Below are positions 49,044-60,700 of a stretch of 64,000 nt of DNA, piece after piece (positions within the stretch are counted from its first letter, which is position 1; each line of letters opens with the position of its first letter). The notes under the pieces are model-generated. The model searched no databases. It saw only the letters and a list, made by a program, of their open reading frames with translations, and had not been told where the DNA came from. The position numbers were made by a program, and so were the translations under genes. This DNA is from Pomacea canaliculata (taxonomy: Eukaryota > Mollusca > Gastropoda > Architaenioglossa > Ampullariidae), in NCBI RefSeq assembly GCF_003073045.1, contig NC_037593.1:11580735-11644734 (forward strand). Direction: 5' to 3'.

Positions 49044-52000
49044 TCACTCTGTTGAGATGTCTACCTGACAAATATACTCCTGCTTCCACGTGCAGGGAAC
49101 GTCGTTGAGCACAATACCGTTCCAGAAGACGACTTCGACACAGTCCTCATTTTTACTGTTGTTCGGCTCGCCGGGGCCCCAAAGTCCGGTCTCTCTCAAC
49201 AGAGGGCTGCGGTCGCTCCACAGGAACTGTCCCTCCACTTCAATGTCATTTGCTCCAATCCATAAACCTACTGGCATATCTTGGAGCACTTTACCTGAGC
49301 ACAAAGAATGATTTCCTTCTTTTAATGAATATTTCATCTAAATGTCTACCTTACAATCTAATGATATCTACTGTTGATTTTAAGGAGGTCCCCGGTTTGA
49401 AAAGTGCTCTGTGATATTTTTAATGAACGAATACTTCATACGACGAAAACAGTCCAGTTTCAATGCTCTGCCTGTGTGAAAAACGAGACATGAGACAAAG
49501 TGGAATCTTTACCACGAAGAAATAATATCAGTGGTCGACAAAGCTGCAGATGGAAAAAAAGGAAATGTTATAACTTTGAGATGATCGAAACCCTAAATTG
49601 TACACATTTTTAGGTGGTCACATATTCATTTAAATAAAATTCATTTAGCTATCCAACTGTTTTGCAGCGACAACTCTCTTTTTATGTGTGTGTGTGTGTG
49701 TGAGAGTGAGACTAGGGCAGTTTCTTCCCGTTTTCTATCTAACTCAAACAATGAAATGTATATATATATATCATAGCTTGCTTTCGTCTGGACTAGCCAG
49801 AGTATTAATTCCCTTATTTGTGTTTCATTAAGAAACACAAAAACTACAATAGTATGCTTTTTTTTCTAAATTACAATAATGTTTTGTGTTGGGGGTTTTT
49901 AAAAACCTTTATTTTAAATTAGCACATTACACTCTTAAACAATTCATACCCGTTGCAATATAACAAACATGTATAATAATATGACAAACAGATGAGGTAA
50001 TACATGTCAAAATATATGTATGTCTTATATGTATGTTGCATATAAGGTAGCCACTGCTTTACAATTTTTTCTTCTTTCATTTCCGAGCGTGCACGAAAAA
50101 TTTCAAGTTTATATCTATGCTGCAGTATCCGAATGAATTGTTGCAACCATGGGTTGGTCTTTGTGAATCTTTAGGAGAATGTAAGTATGATTTAGCAAAC
50201 AGTAAAATTAAATCCAGTACAGTATGTGTCTGAAAGTTATTACTGCATCCAAATAAAACAAGGTGTTCACTTAAAATCATCCTTGTAAAAAGGACACAGT
50301 TGCTTGACACATAATTTTGAAAGTTTTGCCAGAAATCTTAGACATATTTACATTTTCCAAAAGTATGTTGAATGTTTTCTTTTTAACATCTACAGTAGTC
50401 ACAAACATCATCATCCTCTAGACCCATAATAAATACAATTATTTTTGTCCTCAGTATTCTATGCAGGACTTCTATTTAGTCTGTTATCCTGTTTTGGACA
50501 GCAGTTAGGTACATGTATATTGTCATAATAATGGGACCATTTGTCTAGATTGAATTACACTAAGCGTTTTACTTTCATCATAGGCAAGCGATGCTGGTTC
50601 ACTTATATTCTCTATGTCTGGATATATGTATTCCTTTATGGCCTTTATGCAACCATTCAAAGAGACAAAGTTTATGTTTACATCATATATACTTTTAACA
50701 TCTTGGCGTGATAGGAAATTTCCTCTTTCATCCAGTAAGTGTTTAATTAAATATATCCCTTTGTCTACCCATCTTCTACACAGAAATGGTCTATTCCCAA
50801 TCTTAATTTTGTTGATACAAAGGATTAGCTCTGATGCAATTTCTTGAATTTTTTTCACGTACATCACTTTTTACAAGTACCTTGTACATTTTAAGAATAT
50901 CCGTTCAGAAATTATTCACATTTACAAAAGAGCAGGTGCTGAGCTAAGTTTTTCTAGGTAATTTAGCATTTTATGTGAAGACATAATCTTTTTTTCCAAC
51001 TACGGTTTTCTTTATGTTACACAAAAGTGATGGTGTTAAAGCATTCATACAAGTTCTTAGATCATGTATATCATTTCCAGCCATTAAACATTTGTTATCA
51101 TTTTTTTCCATCCCACACAAACTGAACTATAGATTTCTGAATGTTATTAGCAATATGGTCTGGATGGTTTGGCAGCAATAGCCACAAATGTATTAATTTT
51201 GACAAGATTAATGACTTGAGCATTGCTACTCTTCCTAATAGAGTTAACTGTCTTTTTAGCCAAATCTTGTACCGTGTTCTAATTTAGGCAAGGTTGCTAT
51301 CATAATTTAATTTTATAAATGCTTTTAGACTTAGTAATCCAAATATCACGAATTATGAATTTTTCTGGGTTCCATTGCATCTTTAAAGGGATTCTTAAGG
51401 CAAAATAAAACTGCTTAGAATCGCGTAAAGAGTAGAATAAATTTGAATCTCGTCTATTTATATGTGTGTTCATGTGGAAAACGTTGAAGGTTTATAGTAG
51501 AATGTTGTGTTTAATAAGAGAAATTACACGGGACTCTTTTTTTTTTCTTCCACGAAGTCTCGTTCTCCGTCAATTGACCCTATGACGTGTGGTTTCCATA
51601 GTGAGAACCATGCCTCGAGAATGTGCTGCACCCGACTGCCACGAAAAGATGGAAAAGATTTAAAATTTTCTTTTCATCAGTTTCCGACAGACAGAGCCTT
51701 ACAAACAGACTGCGTCATACGAATAAACAGACGACGTCAAATCTTCGCAATGACCACAGACACTTCCTGCGTGTGTGACGTCATAAGGAGACTGACGTCA
51801 CAAGAAGACTCTGACATCACAAGAAGACTCTGACATCACAAGAAGACTCCTCTCCTTGATCATCTCGGGAAGCTATCGTGGTTGCTCGACAGGAAGGACA
51901 CAAGGGTCGATTTCACTGGATTTTTTTCAATTTTTGAAAACATCGGCAACCGAAATCGTGCTAATAAGTGGTAGTTAAATGAGAAACGAATCCTTTATTT

Positions 52001-52611
52001 CTCCTGTGTTGCTCTCGTGGTCTGTAATTGTAACTAAATATATTTTTAAAACGTTTGACCGTCGCCAGAGCCTTATCACAAGCCTTGAGTATCTTTAAGT
52101 GGGGTGCGTACTAAGCTGATGAATTTGCTCTACTTCCCAGCCATATCGCACTTGATTTTTCAGTTTTCACAACTAAACCAAATATTTTTTTCAAACGATT
52201 TTTAATGTATTCGTTGATTCCTCTAACAACCTCCAGACCGTTCGGTAGCCGGGAGTAATATTTGCATCCATGAGCATATTTGAGAGTAAAATTGAACTAA
52301 GAAAAAGTTTAATCTACTTTGTTAAAATGGTCTTTTCCTACACCAAGTATATCTCAGTGCTCGTGGGTTAGTTCACGCCATATCTCTACTAGATCCAAGC
52401 TTGTCATCATCTTATCAACTTCTTCTTGCCCAGTATTATTCTCTTTGCAAGTATGATAATCAACTTGAAAATTTGAAACAATATTTAAAACAATATTCCA
52501 GTCTTCTCCAATAACATTATTTTCTAACTTCTATATTCTTCTAACTGTGAATAACATTTTGGATGTTCCTTATTTGGTTGCTGTACACTTCCAGCTAAAA
52601 GCTCTTTCTCT

Positions 52612-52672
<61 letters not shown>

Positions 52673-55577
52673 TCAAGGTCAGAACATACTTAATATTCGA
52701 TTTACCAGTTTTTCGTACTACACCTCATTCGTTCCGTAGATGACAGTAACATTTGTATCAACTTACCCATCGTGTCCAACAAATACGTGAAAGCCGGGAC
52801 ATCAGCCTCACGTGACTTCAAGTCAAAGAGATGAGCTCCGTCATTACGACAGCGCATGTTGGCAGTCTGGTAGTCTTGCTTGACAGGGTACAGCTTCAGA
52901 CAATGATTGTCATGAAGCACGTAACCTTTCTCCACAGGACAGCCACCTGCACAAACAAGTTTACAACAGGAACTGACCTTTACATTAGCGACCCTCGGCA
53001 TTGTAAGTGTAAGTAGTGTGTACTGGTGTAGTCACTGTCAATCATTGTCTGGATTGTGATCTCCGTGCGACACGTAATAAGGATGGACACAACGAGGACA
53101 ATACACAGATACAGATTGATGTTGCCCATGTGTATGTGTGTAAGGCTGAAGGATTTATATAACAACACTGTAGCATTTGGAAATACGGATAGTACGGGTG
53201 TTACTGGGACCGCTTTTAGACGAGCCTGATTTTGTATATAATGTATTTTAATTTTAAGCCCCAGCTTTCTGGATGGAAGTTGTTTGGAAAATATCCTAAA
53301 TGACCTACTCATAAATCCCTAAGTCCCAGGCGTGACTCACCGTCACCTGTTTCTGACATGACTTTACAGGTTGATAGCATGGTCCACAAAAAGCAGTCCA
53401 CGCTATTGGTGTATAGCCAACGTCACGTAAAACGTTAGTGAAGCAATTCAGTGAAGTGTGACGTTTTAACAAGAATACAAGAATAACTCTAATCTCTCCT
53501 AGTCACTGGGGGAAGGGGCAAGGAATAAACTAAACTATTGTTGTTGACTATACCAATAAAACTTATTATAAATAGTATCATCATCCTTCTTCTGGTATAT
53601 CACAATAATCGAACATCTTAAATTCGGACGGCTGCTGAAGTCGTAAAATAAATCTAAGAGAGTTGAAAAAGCAACACAACGATATTCCTGGCTTCTGAAC
53701 ATACGAGAGTGACAGTATTACTTGACGAAGTCTTGTAGGAATCTCTTATAACTTTAACATTTTTACGTAAATTCAAAAAACTTATTTGGAAGATATATAT
53801 AAATATAGTTCCAAAGCCTTGTTTACAGCTGAGTGTTTACTGCTTAACGACTCTTCAGCACGGCTTGGGAGGACAAACATGTATTATTTCTTCTGTAGTC
53901 ACTGTTAATGGAGGTTTACAGTACATGGTAAACACACATAAACCTCTTTAAACATGTATTATTTCTACTTTGGTCACGTTAAAGCAGGTTTACCTTGGGG
54001 AGCTCCAACCTCCGCTGGACCACTCGAATGGACATCCATGTCTTCCTTGGTATCCTCGAACTCTTTTGGCAAGCTTTTACCAGTCACACCTAAGTAAACA
54101 GAATAACTTACTGTTAGCTGCTAAACAACTCTACATTGTAGATGTTCATCAAAGACATGAAGCTTTTACTTTTACCCTCTGCAAACGAGTCTGCGCCTGA
54201 CAGGCCGAGTTACTTTATTCTCCTGCGACTTTTCTATTTTCTTTTGCAACGTCTCTGTTTCTTTGTACCCATACTTTTCTTAAGCTAAAGCTGCATTTTG
54301 GTTCCTCTCAATTTCCGTGGTTTTTGTTTATTGCAGATTTTTTTAATGGTTGCATCTCATCCATTACATAGATGTTAGATTAATTCATACTGCTCGTTCT
54401 TTGTTTCTATTTTGTAAAACTTAGTCTGTGAATCTAAATGTGTATCTAATATTGTGTACAAACTGTAATATAGATTGTATCGAGATAGGCTAAGTGATAC
54501 AGTGCTGTGAAATAAGACATGAGGTTTCATAATATTCATTTTATATAAATATATCTATACATTTTTGTTAAAAATAAACTTGTTACTTCTGTGATCAGCA
54601 AGCTTGAATTTCTAATTCTCTTTGATCTTTGACCTGCTCATGACAAATATTTTACATACTATGTATTTAAAACATATATTATAATCATACCTTTTACTTA
54701 TTTTGCCATGTTCATTCTAGTTGTTGTCAAGGCAACAACGCCAGTGATGCTTTTCTTATAAACTGATCGTAAATGAAGTTTTTTAGTATAAAAAAAGTGA
54801 TAAGAAAAAGAACTTGCCTAAGGTGACAATCACAGCAAAGGTCACAGCTAGTCGTGTCACGAATGTGAGACAAGGTGATGGTGAGGTGGCCTGAGAAAAA
54901 ATAATAAGTTCACAGACGATGGCATTTGATTGAGTAGACTAATAAGCAAGACCCGAAATAGTGAACTAATCACATTGTTCTATACACTGATGGAGGATAA
55001 AATTTAAGGCTTCAGTATGAACGTGTAGAATATAAAACATGAATCGCAAACTAAAAGAATTGGTAAATAATAAACATAAAACGTAAATTCTTTTTTTCTA
55101 CAAATAAATACTGGCACAACGTCTCGGCATTGGCCCTTGAACTCACACAAATATTAGGATTTGAGCGTCTGGGCATTTAGCATCCATGTTAAACTTCACA
55201 AAATATCCGTCACTCATAATCAGACGTCCAGCTTCCAGTCCTGTCACGCTTACCTCTCCCTACCCATTCTCCCGTCCTCCCTAACTCCTCTCCCCTCTGT
55301 CGTCACTCGTCACACCTCTTTTATACATCATCGATACACACATTCCGAAAAACTTTCGTCATTCACGCTCTTTCGTCCTTACACGTGCCCTTAGTCCTCT
55401 CTCTTCGACTAAATCTGTGACATAGATACTATCACTTGATTGTAACGGTTTGGTTAAACTTTATTTTAATATTCTTAAAGGATAGCGCGCCTCAGAAAAG
55501 TACCAAGATTTATAAAAAAATTTAAGTAAATAGTGTATAAATAATATAAATAATTAATCTACATAAACTCTTACCAT
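49044..55577 (-). CDS. Secreted single-domain C-type lectin 3, EPN type (4 coding exons)
   Basis: Exons, 5' to 3': 55577-55575 (ATG only), 54890-54818, 52946-52767, 49294-49044; 507 bp, 168 aa. Exon 1 ends CAG-ATG|GTAAGA. Exon 2 encodes a signal peptide with hydrophobic LAVTFAVIVTLG and ends in a GC donor (TTAG|GCAAGT). The internal Met used as a start-like codon in the paralogs is Thr here, which supports the exon-1 ATG as the true start. The CTLD reads GCPVEKGYVLHDNHCLKLYP, then GLWIGANDIEVEGQFLWSD, an EPN triplet, NEDCVEV, IVLNDVPC and YICQVDISTE. EPN is mannose/GlcNAc-type in classical lectins, whereas the other lectins here have QPD. It is an inverted paralog of the plus-strand genes. 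Its introns hold a LINE and a THAP relic. Confidence 0.83.
50080..51400 (-). mobile_element. LINE fragment (L1/Tx1-like, C-terminal part of ORF2)
   Basis: Minus-strand translation near 51250-51090 reads KRQLTLLGRVAMLKSLILSK and then a QFVWDGKK segment, the region following the reverse transcriptase in L1/Tx1-type ORF2. Near 50830-50620 comes RRWVDKGIYLIKHLLDERG and FLSRQDVKS, and near 50415-50380 DVCDYC of the C-terminal zinc knuckle. Reading frames are broken, for example a stop right after DGKK and another after CDYCRC. The catalytic RT core is absent, so it is 5'-truncated and dead. It lies in the CTLD intron of solo-lectin gene 3 in the same orientation. Confidence 0.7.
51611..51790 (+). 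pseudogene. THAP zinc-finger domain relic
   Basis: The plus strand begins MPRECAAPDCHEK, the start of a THAP domain (C-x-x-x-x-C spacing). It continues in another frame as LKFSFHQFPTDRALQT and then a TSCVC segment where the family has VC-x-x-H. The frames do not join (a stop follows the first piece) and the final CxxH is lost. THAP domains occur in host regulators and in P-element-type transposases; which one this was cannot be told. A roughly 20-bp unit (GACTCTGACATCACAAGAA) repeats two to three times right after, at 51785-51850. Confidence 0.55.
52613..52671. repeat. (ATC)n microsatellite
   Basis: About 20 uninterrupted ATC/CAT units, 96 bp after the first CTLD exon of solo-lectin gene 3. 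Positional match of the GAT runs at 8640 and 22490 in the paralogs. Confidence 0.95.
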
Positions 55578-55662
55578 CTGAAGACGTCTGTACTTCTCGC
55601 TGTGTTCACGGAGTTCGTAGAGGAGAGACCTCGGACTGTCTGAACACAGGGCGGCATCAGCA

Positions 55663-55669
55663 ATATATA
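55663..55669 (-). promoter_or_regulatory. TATA box of solo-lectin gene 3
   Basis: The minus strand reads GAGTATATATTGCTGATGCC, identical to the core of the two plus-strand paralogs. Exon 1 ends 86 bp downstream. Confidence 0.7.
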
Positions 55670-55949
55670 CTCTCGTCCACACTCCCACGTGGCATCAGGT
55701 GTAAATATTTTGTGAGAGGAGGCCGGCCAGTAACAGGTATCCACGTCACGAGAGGCGTGGTCTGGCATGAACACGCCCTGTCATCAATATTCTATTGTGC
55801 CGTTTGTAGCTTGAACACAGTTCAAATTTATGTCACGGAGGAAGAATATGCATTTTTCGCAATACCTACATGGTTAGCTAGACGGTTCTCAGTAGTGACT
55901 GTAAGGCCGGCACATCCTTCTCAGGTGATCGTTACCTGACATGTCATCT

Positions 55950-56690
55950 GCTTGAGTGAGATTTTATGTGCAGACTTCCCTTTGTATTAGCGAGGGTACG
56001 TCACGTGGAGTTGTATGTTAGAATATGGGCTTGTTTACTTATTACTTTAATTAGAGGAGCGGCTTTGGAGTCCTAATCAACAGATGAATATTAGAACTAC
56101 ACTAAGTTCAGCTCTCTCCCGCTCTCTCTCTCAATCCACACATCATCATCAGCAGCATCATCTAAAATCATTATGAAAATACTTTTAAATTCGTTCCAAA
56201 CTAAATAAATCTAGGTGATGTTTGACAAATATCAGAAATATTTCTAGAACCACCATGTAAGAAACGTGTCAGGTCAACAATTAGCCTATACAAACGATAA
56301 AGATTTGTAAAAGAGGATGACAAGTGGTCTAAGAAGGCGATCGACAGGTAGGTACGTGTGCGTGTGTGTGTGAGAGAGAGAAGGAGAAGCACGCATGCGT
56401 ACTGTTGCATTGAACACCGTGCATTTTTGCTGTGTTTTTGCAGCTCCACTAAAACGATAATAAAGTTTGTCCTTTTTCTTTTGCTAACACACCCATGACT
56501 GCTGTCGTCTAGCAATCAATCAGACATCATCTGGACAGAATTCATATGGGTATCACAAGGAATAATTATGATCGCGGTATATGGTTATTATAGAAGTTGT
56601 ACTTTGAACGATTGATATCAAGACAGCTGTTGTCACCAAAGAAGGGAAAACTTTACTTCATTATTTCATCCTTTGATCGATCTCTCTCTC
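55950..56690. other. Intergenic, no gene seen
   Basis: Contains short CT and GT/GA runs (56110-56135, 56355-56385). Nothing else recognised. Confidence 0.4.
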
Positions 56691-56755
56691 TAATAATAAT
56701 AATAACAATAACAACAACATCATCATCATCGTCGTCGTCTTCGTCGTCGGATTTG
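56690..56755. repeat. AAT/AAC/ATC/GTC trinucleotide tract
   Basis: Successive runs of AAT, AAC, ATC and GTC repeats. Confidence 0.85.
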
Positions 56756-56865
56756 TATAGCCCTTTTACCTTGTAAAGGCCCTTTGTGGGTTTTACAAGA
56801 GACAGAGGGCGTTAGGCAATGTAGCTGTGGTATAAAGAACGCCGTCACCAACAAACAGAGCCATA

Positions 56866-57128
56866 CATACAGTCAGTGACGTGTCAACTACTTCTATAAA
56901 TACAGTCAGTGACGTGTCAACAACTTCTATAAATACAGTCAGTGACATGTCAACTACTTCTATATATATACAGTCAGTGACGTGTCAGCTACTTCTATAA
57001 ATACAGTCAGTGACATGTCAACTACCTCTATAAATACAGTCAGTGACGTGTCAACTACTTCTATAAATACAGTCAGTGACATGTCAACTACTTCTATAAA
57101 TACAGTCAACGACATGTCAACTACTGTT
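56866..57128. repeat. 33-bp minisatellite, about 8 units
   Basis: Unit of the type CTATAAATACAGTCAGTGAC plus GTGTCAACTACTT, eight copies with few changes, one with an extra TA. It ends 13 bp before the left end of the large element at 57141 and does not resume on the other side. Confidence 0.9.
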
Positions 57129-57140
57129 ATCAAGGCAGCA

Positions 57141-57793
57141 GGCGCCAGTAGTATAGGCATGTTGTTTTCATGCCCCATTTGGGGAGCCGGAAGGGGAGCC
57201 GTGACGTCACAGCCGCCGGAAGTTGCACGGGGGCGGCCATCTTGCCGGAAGTCCCTGTGGGTGCGGCCATCTTGATGAGGACATATCCGTGGCGGCCATC
57301 TTGTCGGCCATCTTGCCGGAAGTCCCTGTGGGTGCTGCCATCTTGATGAGGTCATATCCGTGGCGACCATCTTGTCGACCATCTTGACGGAAGTGGCATG
57401 GAGGTAGCCATCTTGATGAGGTCATATCCGCGGCGGCCATCTTGCCGGAAGTGGCATGGAGGTGACCATCTTGATGAAGTCATATCCGTGGCGGCCATTT
57501 TTTCATACCCCGAGTGATTGTTGTTTTTGTATTTGTGGAAAATGTATTGAAAGAGCCCATTTCGTCAAAGCTTAGAAAAGTATAAACTTTAATAAACTTT
57601 GTCCACCAGTCGCCACGAGGAGGCAGGGCTTTTGTTTGACTGGCAAAAAATGTGTTTGACGCACAAAGAACAAGAAAAACTTTTATCACAGCTTTGAAGA
57701 TATCACAGTCTAAACGGGAGCAGCAGTCTCAAATGTCTAACGGCACGGTAGTCACCCCATCGTCAAGGACCTTTCGCTTGATGTACAGATAGG
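57141..57793. repeat. Left terminal inverted repeat of the PolB element
   Basis: Begins GGCGCCAGTAGTATAGGCAT and matches the reverse complement of 62679-63331 over 653 bp. It includes a TGACGTCA string (57197-57205), a block rich in CCATCTTG and CCGGAAGT strings, and the last 20 or so codons of the polymerase gene. Confidence 0.9.
57230..57505. promoter_or_regulatory. Array of YY1-like and ETS-like sites inside the terminal repeat
   Basis: About ten CCATCTTG strings (reverse CAAGATGG, the YY1 core) alternate with GGAAGT strings (ETS core) and four to five ATATCC strings at roughly 30-60 bp spacing. The same array lies at 62967-63242 in the right repeat. The spacing suggests internal duplication. 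Function is inferred from motif similarity only. Confidence 0.5.
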
Positions 57794-60700
57794 ACAAGGA
57801 GTTGCGGTGTTGTTGGTAGGTAAACATAGATTTACCATCTGTTTTGAAACCGGTGTTGCATCCACCGCTGGCTTGCTGTGTCTGTAAAACCTGTTTGAAA
57901 TGGTTGTGGTCAAGTTGATTTTGGTGTTTGTTTAGACCCTTGGTGCTGAGTTTTTGCGAGTCACCGAAACAAATGTAAGTTTTGCTGCAGAGAGCCACGA
58001 TGCCATCGCCTGTGTACTCTGTTTTAAACAAGCCCGGCGTGCGTTTGTCGTCGCGAGCGCGTTGGAGACAGGCAGGACAGGCAGAGGGGTCCCAGGGTTT
58101 GTGGTTTGTTTTGCTGTGCACAAAGTCTTGGTGATGTTGGTCGCATGCTTGTCCCGGGAACCATTGTGTGTATTCTTGAAAAAACCGTTGTTGCAATTCG
58201 GGACGGACGGCATCTTCGAAGCGAGGTGCCGCCAAAGCCATGTACAGCGAATCCGTGTCCATTTCACACAGCTGAAAGTTGCTGCGGTCTACGTACTTGT
58301 CCACGCAGTCGTAGTAAAACTGAAGCATTCTCAGTTTGGCGTACTGGTAGACGAAATAGCCAATTTGCAAGGGGAGACCCCAGTTGATGTTCTTTTTGGC
58401 CATCTCTACCTCGTACAAGTCTTCCGTCAGTTCCGTCAGCTTTTGAAAGCGACTGTCGTTTATCAGTTTTTCACAGTCAGAGTCACCGACGTAGTAAATG
58501 TCGCAGTGCCTGGCGATGTTGGTGAGCGTCTTGCCGTAAGCACTGTTGCCTAACAGTTTGAACGTTTCGCTCAGAATGTTTTTGGATGGATCGCTGTCTC
58601 CTTGGCGTCGCGCGCTGGTGACCATGTCGCCAAAGGCCTTAAAGCAAGGTTTGGGTTGGTATTCTATCACCAGGTACACGGCAGTGACTATGAGACCATT
58701 TTCAAGATACCATTTCAACAAAGGAGTCGCTAGTAAAACTTTGTTGCCGACATAGCTGCCGATGAGCGTTTTTGTGGAACCGGTCAACAGTTTATATTTT
58801 TCCGCGTACGCTCGCATGAAGGGACCAATGTCGGAGCGCGTGACGTGAATGTTTTTGAAGATGGGCGTCATCTCGCTAAACCGCTCACGCAACGCCTCGG
58901 GGACGTGAAGATCGCACTGCACCAGGCCAAACAGCGTTCCGTCTTTTACGGCGGCTAAAATGTCGTTTTCGGTGGGATATCGTTTGTAACTGTAGGAGGG
59001 GAGCTTTTTGCAGCGTATAACGGTGGAGATTTGGGGGTTGGTCTTTTTTCTTTTTTCCCATTCGCACTCCCACATTTCCTGCACTGCAACACCGACGACG
59101 TTTTGTAAGTACGCGGTGATCTCGCGCGTTTTTTCCCGCAACTCGACGAGTGGCTTTTGGTTAAACGGGTTGATGACGCGACCGCGCGTGAGGGAGCAGT
59201 TTTCGTGTCTGTGAAAAAGACAGCCGTGAAACTGATAGACGGTCTGCGTTTCCGAATGCCACCCATCGACGCGAATTCGCCTTTTTCCTAGCTGCTTTTC
59301 TTTTGAATTAAATTTATGCCGAATGTGAATGTTTTTACAAAACATGACCCACTCTAACCACTCGCGACTCTTTTGACCGTACACGTCTCTTTTTTCCCCC
59401 TTGAAATTATTTTCTTTTTTACGGATGATCGGGTGTTCCGTCGGCATGTTTTGACATAAGGCCCAGAGATACAAGGCATTGGCATCGAAGCCCTCAATGC
59501 TTTGTACGGGTTTGCTGAGGTTGTTGCGAATAAACGTGTGAGATTTTTCGTGATGGCGGTGAAAAATGATGGAGGGACCGCCTGTGATGTTGTCGCGAAG
59601 CAGCGAGTGGATGTCTTTTGTTTTGTTATCGAAAAGAGAAAAGTAGACGTCGGAAGGCAGAGTTTTGAAGAGATAGCGCAGTGTGATGCCGGGAGCCGAG
59701 ATAGCGTCTTTCACCATGTCTACACCGAGAGTAGCGTAGAACGTGATCTGGTTGTCGAGCGCTTGCAGAAAAGGCACAACGTCGAGGTTGTTGTACCACA
59801 TCAGAAAATCTCGCAGCGACGTCATGTTGCGAGTCTCCCAGACCTGTTGACAGTAGGCGTATTGCTCGTCTGTGATGTTGCTCTGTTTGAGTGTCGAATA
59901 AAACGCAGCGTGGGGAGAGAGTTGCTGTTCTTGTAGTGTGTCGAGAGAGGTGACGTGTTCGTAGGGGAAGAAACCTTTTTGCTCTGTGACGTTGTAGGCA
60001 GCCAAGTACTTTGTGTAACTAAATCCCGGCGCGAGAAAGTTGACGACGTCTAGAAATTTCAGCTTTTGGGTGCAAATGCACAAAAATGCGTTGTGACGCT
60101 TCACCACAAACTTGAATGGGTTTTTTGTCTCGTCAACATCGTCATCGTCTGCTTCTTTTTCGCAAAGGACAAACCGGCGAACGAGGTAAGGTTTGATGAC
60201 GTTGATGTCATATTTTCCCGAGTTAAACCCTATGACCGGTAGTTGACGCAAGTAGTCGTCGAATCGGGCTTTGAGGGCGGCGGTGGGAATTTGAATACTA
60301 TCGGGGGAGTTGTTTTGTTGTTGATCGACAGCATCTAGCTCTGTAAGCACGTCACTAAATCGCTCGCATAATAAAAGATAAGACCGGTCCGAAATTTTTT
60401 CTAGGTGATCGACCATGCGATCGATCAAGTGTTGAGAGTCGCCGTCGCTGACGAAACAAACCGGCGATTCAAAATCAGGAACGTTGCTGGCTACCGACAC
60501 GGACAAGGGAACGTGTTGTGCTGTGTACCGCGTGTTGTTGCTGTGGGGTTGGGGAAGGCTAGAGCGATCAAAATAAACTTCAAAATCAAAGGTGGCCCTA
60601 TACGGAAAAACAAACGACGTGTCGACCGAAAACCCGTGCGACTGTAAACTTTCCAGGACGGAGGGTGTACCCTGATAGACCCCGCCTTGATACGTCTCTT

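Noticed and set aside
52980-53131. A TATA-like box (about 53150) followed by MGNINLYLCIVLVVSILITC, a good signal-peptide-like start, just upstream of a CTLD exon
   Set aside because: No phase-1 donor follows before a stop, while the exons at 55575 and 54818 join in frame and are conserved in two paralogs. It could still be an alternative first exon.
57207-57440. Frames encoding WPPRW/KMAA-type repeats in both terminal repeats
   Set aside because: Translation of the regulatory-looking CCATCTTG array; not a protein.
57954-58553. Long frames on the strand opposite and in other frames of the polymerase (several of 60-199 codons)
   Set aside because: Shadows of the 1399-codon gene; no independent motifs.
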